A stretch of DNA of 64,000 bases, taken from Cerrena zonata (lineage: Eukaryota > Basidiomycota > Agaricomycetes > Polyporales > Cerrenaceae). The notes beneath the pieces are model-generated. The model searched no databases and was not told the DNA's origin. It worked only from the letters and a program-made list of their open reading frames with translations. Below, piece after piece: positions 59,964 to 64,000 of this stretch (positions within the stretch are counted from its first letter, which is position 1; each line of letters begins with the position of its first letter). The DNA lies in assembly GCA_038087015.1 (NCBI GenBank), contig JASBNA010000049.1, positions 279,841 to 343,840 of the forward strand, given 5' to 3'. A program made the position numbers and the translations under genes.

Positions 59964-60867
59964 ATGTCCGAACAAGAACATGATAGTAGGACTAGTGAAG
60001 CCTTGAAGAACATAAGAAACAAGCATAGAAGGCAAAAGCTTTTCGCCGAAATCAAGCATGAGAAACAACAAGCCCGTCATAAATTAAGATCGCAAAGAGC
60101 TAAAGAAGAACGAGAAAACCCAGAATTAAAAGAAGAAAGATTAGCCAATAATGCTCCCGATACTATTGAATCGAAAAGAGTGTACGACGAAACGATTGGT
60201 GAAGACTTGGAAGGAGAAGATGAGTTTGTACAATTTTTCGCCGATAATAAAGAACCCAAGATATTATTAACAACCAGTGAATATGCTAAGAAGCCAGCAT
60301 ATGAATTTGCCGATATTTTAATGGATTTCCTACCAAATGTTACTTTCATCAAAAGGAAAAGAGAATACAGTATGAAGGATATGGCTAAGTTTTGCAAAAA
60401 TCGTGGATACACTGACTTGGTTGTTATAAATGAATTCAAGAAAAAGGTTACCGGTATTACATTTATTCATTTACCAGAAGGGCCCCACCTTCTATTTTTC
60501 AATAACTTCATTAACAGAACTGAAAAAAATCGCTGGACACGGACGTGCCACTGACCATACTCCCGAATTGATTTTAAATAATTTCAATACCAGACTAGGT
60601 AAAACCGTTGGGAGATTATTCCAGTCGATTTTCCCTCCCAAACCCGAACTTGTCGGAAGACAAGTGATCACTTTACACAATCAAAGAGATTTCATTTTTT
60701 TCAGAAGACACAGATACGTCTTCAGAAACGAAGAAAAAGTCGGTCTTCAAGAATTGGGTCCGCAGTTCACTTTGAAATTAAGAAGATTACAGCGTGGTGT
60801 CAGAGAAGAAGTCGAGTGGGAACACAGACCTGACATGGAACGTGATAAGAGAAAGTTTTACTTATAG
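59964..60867 (+). CDS. RPF1: Ribosome production factor Rpf1 (Brix domain), interrupted by a +1 frameshift
   Basis: Nucleolar Brix-domain protein of pre-60S particles, essential in baker's yeast, needed for 27S processing. N-terminal basic region ('NIRNKHRRQKLFAEIKHEK'), then the Brix domain: 'PKILLTTSEYAKKPAYEFADILMDFLPN', 'FCKNRGYTDLVVINEFKKKV', 'GHGRATDHTPELILNNFNTRLGKTVGRLFQSIFPPKPELVGRQVITLHNQRDFIFFRRHRY' (read in pieces) and the C-terminal 'LQELGPQFTLKLRRLQRG'. Joined length 300 (yeast 295). The frame shifts by +1 in a C run at 60483-60486: GAA GGG CCC CAC in the first frame, GAA-GGG-CCC-ACC-TTC if one C is dropped, giving 'PEGPTFYFSITSL'. The unshifted frame goes on for 23 codons to TGA. 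A CTG codon lies at 'TE-X-KKIAGHGRA'. Confidence 0.94.
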
Positions 60868-61576
60868 GTCATTACAATGTATTTTAGTTTTATTCAATCT
60901 GTAGATTACCAAAAAATATTCCTACCGTATGACTACTCATATGTCTACCCATATGCCCACCATATGCCCACCTTATGCCCACCTTATAACGTTAGACAGA
61001 TAGTTAGACAGATAGTTAAACAGATAGAGATGGAGTTGCAAATCAAGGCTCCCACCCGTGCACCCAGGCATTCGTATCGTGTATACCTGCACATAATTTA
61101 AACGTGTTTAGATTTGAAGAAAAAGAGAAAGGCGGGCTCTCCTTCCACATCAAAAAAAGAGCTCACTTTTAATTAATAGAAAACCCATCGAAGTTGAGTC
61201 AAAGTTGGTTTACTTATCGTTCCGTTCAACAAACTGTTAGACCCAGCCAGCCAATTAGCTTTGACAATTGAATTGGAGTTGCAAGCGCTTTTTTTTTGAG
61301 TATAGTGAAGTCCGTATTGACAATTTTTCACATCTGCATCGCTAAAACCCTTCACTAGCCGCCCAACTAACTACCGGTATTCATCGACCAACCATCCTTT
61401 TCTTTCCCGTTATCTATATCAATCTGATACTTTTTCATCATCAATATTGTTTGGGTTTTGTCGTATTGGTGAGTTTATCAATTTATTTCACTTAATTAAT
61501 CACTTTTGTTTTGTTTTCATTGAAAGAAAAGATCCAACACTGATCATAGGAGTTTGAATCTTGAGAGTTAAATCAG
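60868..61576. other. MSN5 upstream region with short repeats
   Basis: 709 bases. Contains CATATGCCCAC/TTATGCCCAC repeats (about 60950-60985) and AGACAGATAGTT repeats (about 60993-61027), both just past the RPF1 stop, and a 5' leader with GTGAGT and no branch site. No convincing gene. Confidence 0.4.
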
Positions 61577-64000
61577 ATGACAATGGATAGTAATGGAGTC
61601 AGTCAAATCATAAATGCCTTGGAGGTTGTTTATGCTCCTTCGTCAACTAATATTCAAAGACGAGAAGCACAATCTTTTCTTGAAACGATTAAATCCAATG
61701 AAGAGTCTCCATTCTGGGGTTATCAGTTATCATTACCAGAAAATAACGGTAAGAATTTCATTGTAAGACATTTTGGATTATCGTTATTACAAAATTCAAT
61801 AAATAAAAAATTTCATACTTTTGATCAAACAAAATCACTAACAATTAGAAAATGGGTTGTCGATTTATGTTCTAAAGTTGATGAGGCTGATCCCCATTAT
61901 ATAAAAGAAAAACTTGCACTATTATTTGTGTCAATAGCTAAAAGAATTTGGGGTAATTATTTGGTGAAATCTTTAACTTCTGATTCCAAAAATAATGATG
62001 ATACAGTAAATGATGATGATTCATTAAGTGGTTGGACTTCTTTGGATTGTGATTTATGGAATTTTTGGAATTCAACCATGACCAGTCGTGAATTATCTTT
62101 AATAATCATTCGAACTTTATTTGAAGATATTTATCTATTAGATGACCCAATTGCTTCTAAAAGAACAGCTCTCCTCAATCAACTTAGTGTTTTAATTGTT
62201 ACCCCTGATAATGTCTTGAATCAATTATATGAACCAAATCCAAAATTATCCTTATGTAAATTTTCAACTGATGGTTGGTTTGTTAATTGGAGTAAATTCT
62301 TAATTGAAATTTTATCAAATAATGATTTTAAATCTTCAACTTGTCAAATATTTGTTCCTAAAATTTTATCAACTTTTAAAACTTGTTTGCATTGGATTCA
62401 ACCTTCCTTATTAAAAGACGAAAATATATTATCAACTTTAATAAACATATTAACTATCCCCGATGTTAAATTGAAAACTTTGGCAGTTGACTGTTTACAT
62501 ATCTTATTCACAAGAAGTTATAATAATGAAGATGATTTTGAATTCTTCATTGGTAATATATATACAACTGAAGGAATCACTAAGTTATCTCAATTTTATC
62601 AATCTTTGGAAATAGATCCTGAAGATGTTGATGAACAAGTTTACTCATTATTGAAAAAAACCGTCGAAATGATTGTTTCTCTAAGTGAATATCTAAACGT
62701 TTCTTTACCTTCCAAAAATAAAATTTCATGGGAAACTGCAGATGTTGAAAGTTACTTGAATTTAGTCTTAAGTACAACAAGTCATCCAAGTTTAATAATA
62801 TCAGGATTATCTCTACAAATGTGGGTAACTATATTACGTTTTGATGAGCTCAGCTCAAAACCAATAATTCAAAAAATATTACTTAATTTATTAGAAATCG
62901 CTGCAAATAGAACAATTAATTATAGTAACGTGGATGATGAAAATATATCCAAAAAATTTTTAGAAGTTGATTTTGATTCAACTCCGGATGCTAACTCGTT
63001 CCTTTCAAACTACAGAAAATTTAATGAAGATATTGTCAGGATCACTATCTGTAAAAAACCAGAAGATGGATTAATGTGGCTAGAAAATAGACTTCAAAAT
63101 TTCTTTTCATCTCCATTAGGAGAACAATGTATTAATTCATATAAATTAGATGAAAAATCAGATGCATTGAATTATGGGAACTCTCAATTTAATATTATTG
63201 AAAATAGCATAAGAGGTATTTCGAGGTGGAGAATCTGGTATACGGGTGATGATTTTGATTTAATTAACGATCGTCTAAATAAATTGGTTGAAAGCTTAGG
63301 TGAAAGATTATTGGCAATGAGATTATCATGTCCTTTACTTATCAGAAAACAAGTTCAAACATTGGTTCAATTTGCTCCATTATTGAAAGATGTCAGTCCT
63401 CTCATGTTTCAAGTTCTTGAAAAGATCTTAACAACTGCAACTTTCGAATACCCTGCGAATATTTCAGATGAAGAAAAAGAATTAATTCGTGACTTGAGGA
63501 CAAGTTGTGGTACTGAATTGAATCGTCTTGCTTATATTATGCCAGAATCTTTGAAGAAAATTTTCAAAGATTTAGAAAATGTTGTTGCAAATATTTTATC
63601 GTCAAATAAAGTGAGTGATCATGAAAATGTTGCCTTTAAATCATTTTTATTGGTGATCGCATCAAGATCTTCAATTGATGATAAGGATGAATTATTTGCA
63701 TCAATTGTTGATCCAGAATTACTGGCTTGGTCAGCACCAGAAACTGAAAAAGGTCTTATGGACTTGCATTGGTTCATGGAAAGAATGGGTATAGTTGAAA
63801 TTGCATCATATTTTCAAAGTCGTAATATAACGGGAAGCACTAATTTGCTAGAGGCAAAAATGGACGAAGAAGGCAAAATTTTGAAAAATAGATTGAAGGA
63901 CCATTGGTCTTCTATTTTTCCAATAAGAGCAACAAGAATATTTATTCAATATAGTATAGAAAAATTAAGTCATGATTCTTCAGAATATCTTAATTTATTA
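61577..64000 (+). CDS. MSN5: Karyopherin Msn5 (exportin-5 family), 3' end beyond window
   Basis: Nuclear transport receptor; in yeast it exports phosphorylated factors such as Pho4, Far1 and Mig1 and imports RPA. The 808 codons here cover the N-terminal two thirds of a protein of about 1200 residues and remain in one frame up to the right edge. Starts 'MTMDSNGVSQIINALEVVY', then the importin-beta N-terminal block 'RREAQSFLETIKSNEESPFWGYQLSL' with 'FIVRHFGLSLLQNSI', and the exportin-5 family blocks 'LSGWTSLDCDLWNFWNSTMTSRELSL' (segment), 'WFVNWSKFLIEIL', and 'LIISGLSLQMWVTILR'. HEAT-repeat helical pattern throughout. A second in-frame ATG is two codons downstream. Confidence 0.93.
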   Translation, partial: MTMDSNGVSQIINALEVVYAPSSTNIQRREAQSFLETIKSNEESPFWGYQLSLPENNGKNFIVRHFGLSLLQNSINKKFHTFDQTKSLTIRKWVVDLCSKVDEADPHYIKEKLALLFVSIAKRIWGNYLVKSLTSDSKNNDDTVNDDDSLSGWTSLDCDLWNFWNSTMTSRELSLIIIRTLFEDIYLLDDPIASKRTALLNQLSVLIVTPDNVLNQLYEPNPKLSLCKFSTDGWFVNWSKFLIEILSNNDFKSSTCQIFVPKILSTFKTCLHWIQPSLLKDENILSTLINILTIPDVKLKTLAVDCLHILFTRSYNNEDDFEFFIGNIYTTEGITKLSQFYQSLEIDPEDVDEQVYSLLKKTVEMIVSLSEYLNVSLPSKNKISWETADVESYLNLVLSTTSHPSLIISGLSLQMWVTILRFDELSSKPIIQKILLNLLEIAANRTINYSNVDDENISKKFLEVDFDSTPDANSFLSNYRKFNEDIVRITICKKPEDGLMWLENRLQNFFSSPLGEQCINSYKLDEKSDALNYGNSQFNIIENSIRGISRWRIWYTGDDFDLINDRLNKLVESLGERLLAMRLSCPLLIRKQVQTLVQFAPLLKDVSPLMFQVLEKILTTATFEYPANISDEEKELIRDLRTSCGTELNRLAYIMPESLKKIFKDLENVVANILSSNKVSDHENVAFKSFLLVIASRSSIDDKDELFASIVDPELLAWSAPETEKGLMDLHWFMERMGIVEIASYFQSRNITGSTNLLEAKMDEEGKILKNRLKDHWSSIFPIRATRIFIQYSIEKLSHDSSEYLNLL

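Noticed and set aside
61468..61530. 5' UTR intron of MSN5 (GTGAGT ... AAAG)
   Set aside because: No branch site; the donor differs from the GTATGT seen in RPL36 and SOD1.
1..64000. Mobile elements, CRISPR arrays, integrated viral genes
   Set aside because: No reverse transcriptase, transposase, long terminal repeats, spaced direct repeats or viral-like frames were seen; spacers hold only short tandem repeats.

Overview
The window is a gene-dense stretch of nuclear chromosome from a budding yeast of the CUG-Ser clade (Candida/Debaryomyces relatives). Short genes with few introns, GTATGT...TACTAAC...AG introns, an ESCRT/SCH9/GPI13/SWI-SNF gene set and AT-rich spacers all fit a budding yeast. 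The clade call rests on codons: CTG is very rare in the genes I read codon by codon, and where it occurs in conserved proteins it sits at Ser or polar positions (LSP1 'GPEL-CTG-RKL', where Pil1 has Ser; HYM1 'F-CTG-ALLRRQIG', where MO25 has Asn; enolase, where baker's yeast has Ser). I cannot name the species. I see no transposons, CRISPR arrays, viral or horizontally acquired islands.

Layout, left to right: LSP1 (cut by the left edge), a divergent enolase, HAT1, the urea amidolyase DUR1,2, VPS36, HYM1, a tandem pair of branched-chain aminotransferases, an EDEM-like GH47 mannosidase, GPI13, an SNF6-like SWI/SNF subunit, SCH9, a small secreted orphan, MRPL24, RPL36 (intron), a mitochondrial single-pass protein, CMC4, a DUF1640 coiled-coil protein, an orphan of 504 residues, tRNA-Leu(UAA), RIX7, HSP12, ESF2, an orphan with serine/arginine-rich repeats, DOP1, AMS1, PBI2, a small membrane orphan, SOD1 (intron), a secreted RNase T2, HTD2, RPF1, and MSN5 (cut by the right edge). 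There are 33 protein genes and one tRNA gene.

The genes are mostly independent housekeeping units. Some themes recur: ribosome and mitoribosome production (RIX7, ESF2, RPF1, RPL36, MRPL24), mitochondrial biogenesis (CMC4, HTD2, MRPL24, two predicted inner-membrane proteins), vacuole and endosome (AMS1, PBI2, VPS36, DOP1), and nitrogen or amino-acid use (DUR1,2 with GATA sites; both BAT genes with Gcn4 sites). Several promoters share a CCGTACA core that resembles a Rap1 site, and RPL36 has the Cbf1 plus Tbf1 pair known from Candida ribosomal-protein genes.

The most unusual signal is that six genes (DUR1,2, VPS36, MRPL24, RIX7, AMS1, RPF1) each carry exactly one extra base inside an otherwise intact, conserved reading frame. 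All six are +1, none is -1, and the protein families involved include ones that are essential in baker's yeast. Three of the six shift points lie directly at or one codon before a stop in the original frame, and three share the context GA(C/G)-TT(T/C)-C. Either this assembly contains one-base over-calls, or this yeast uses +1 ribosomal frameshifting far more often than known yeasts. The sequence alone cannot decide.
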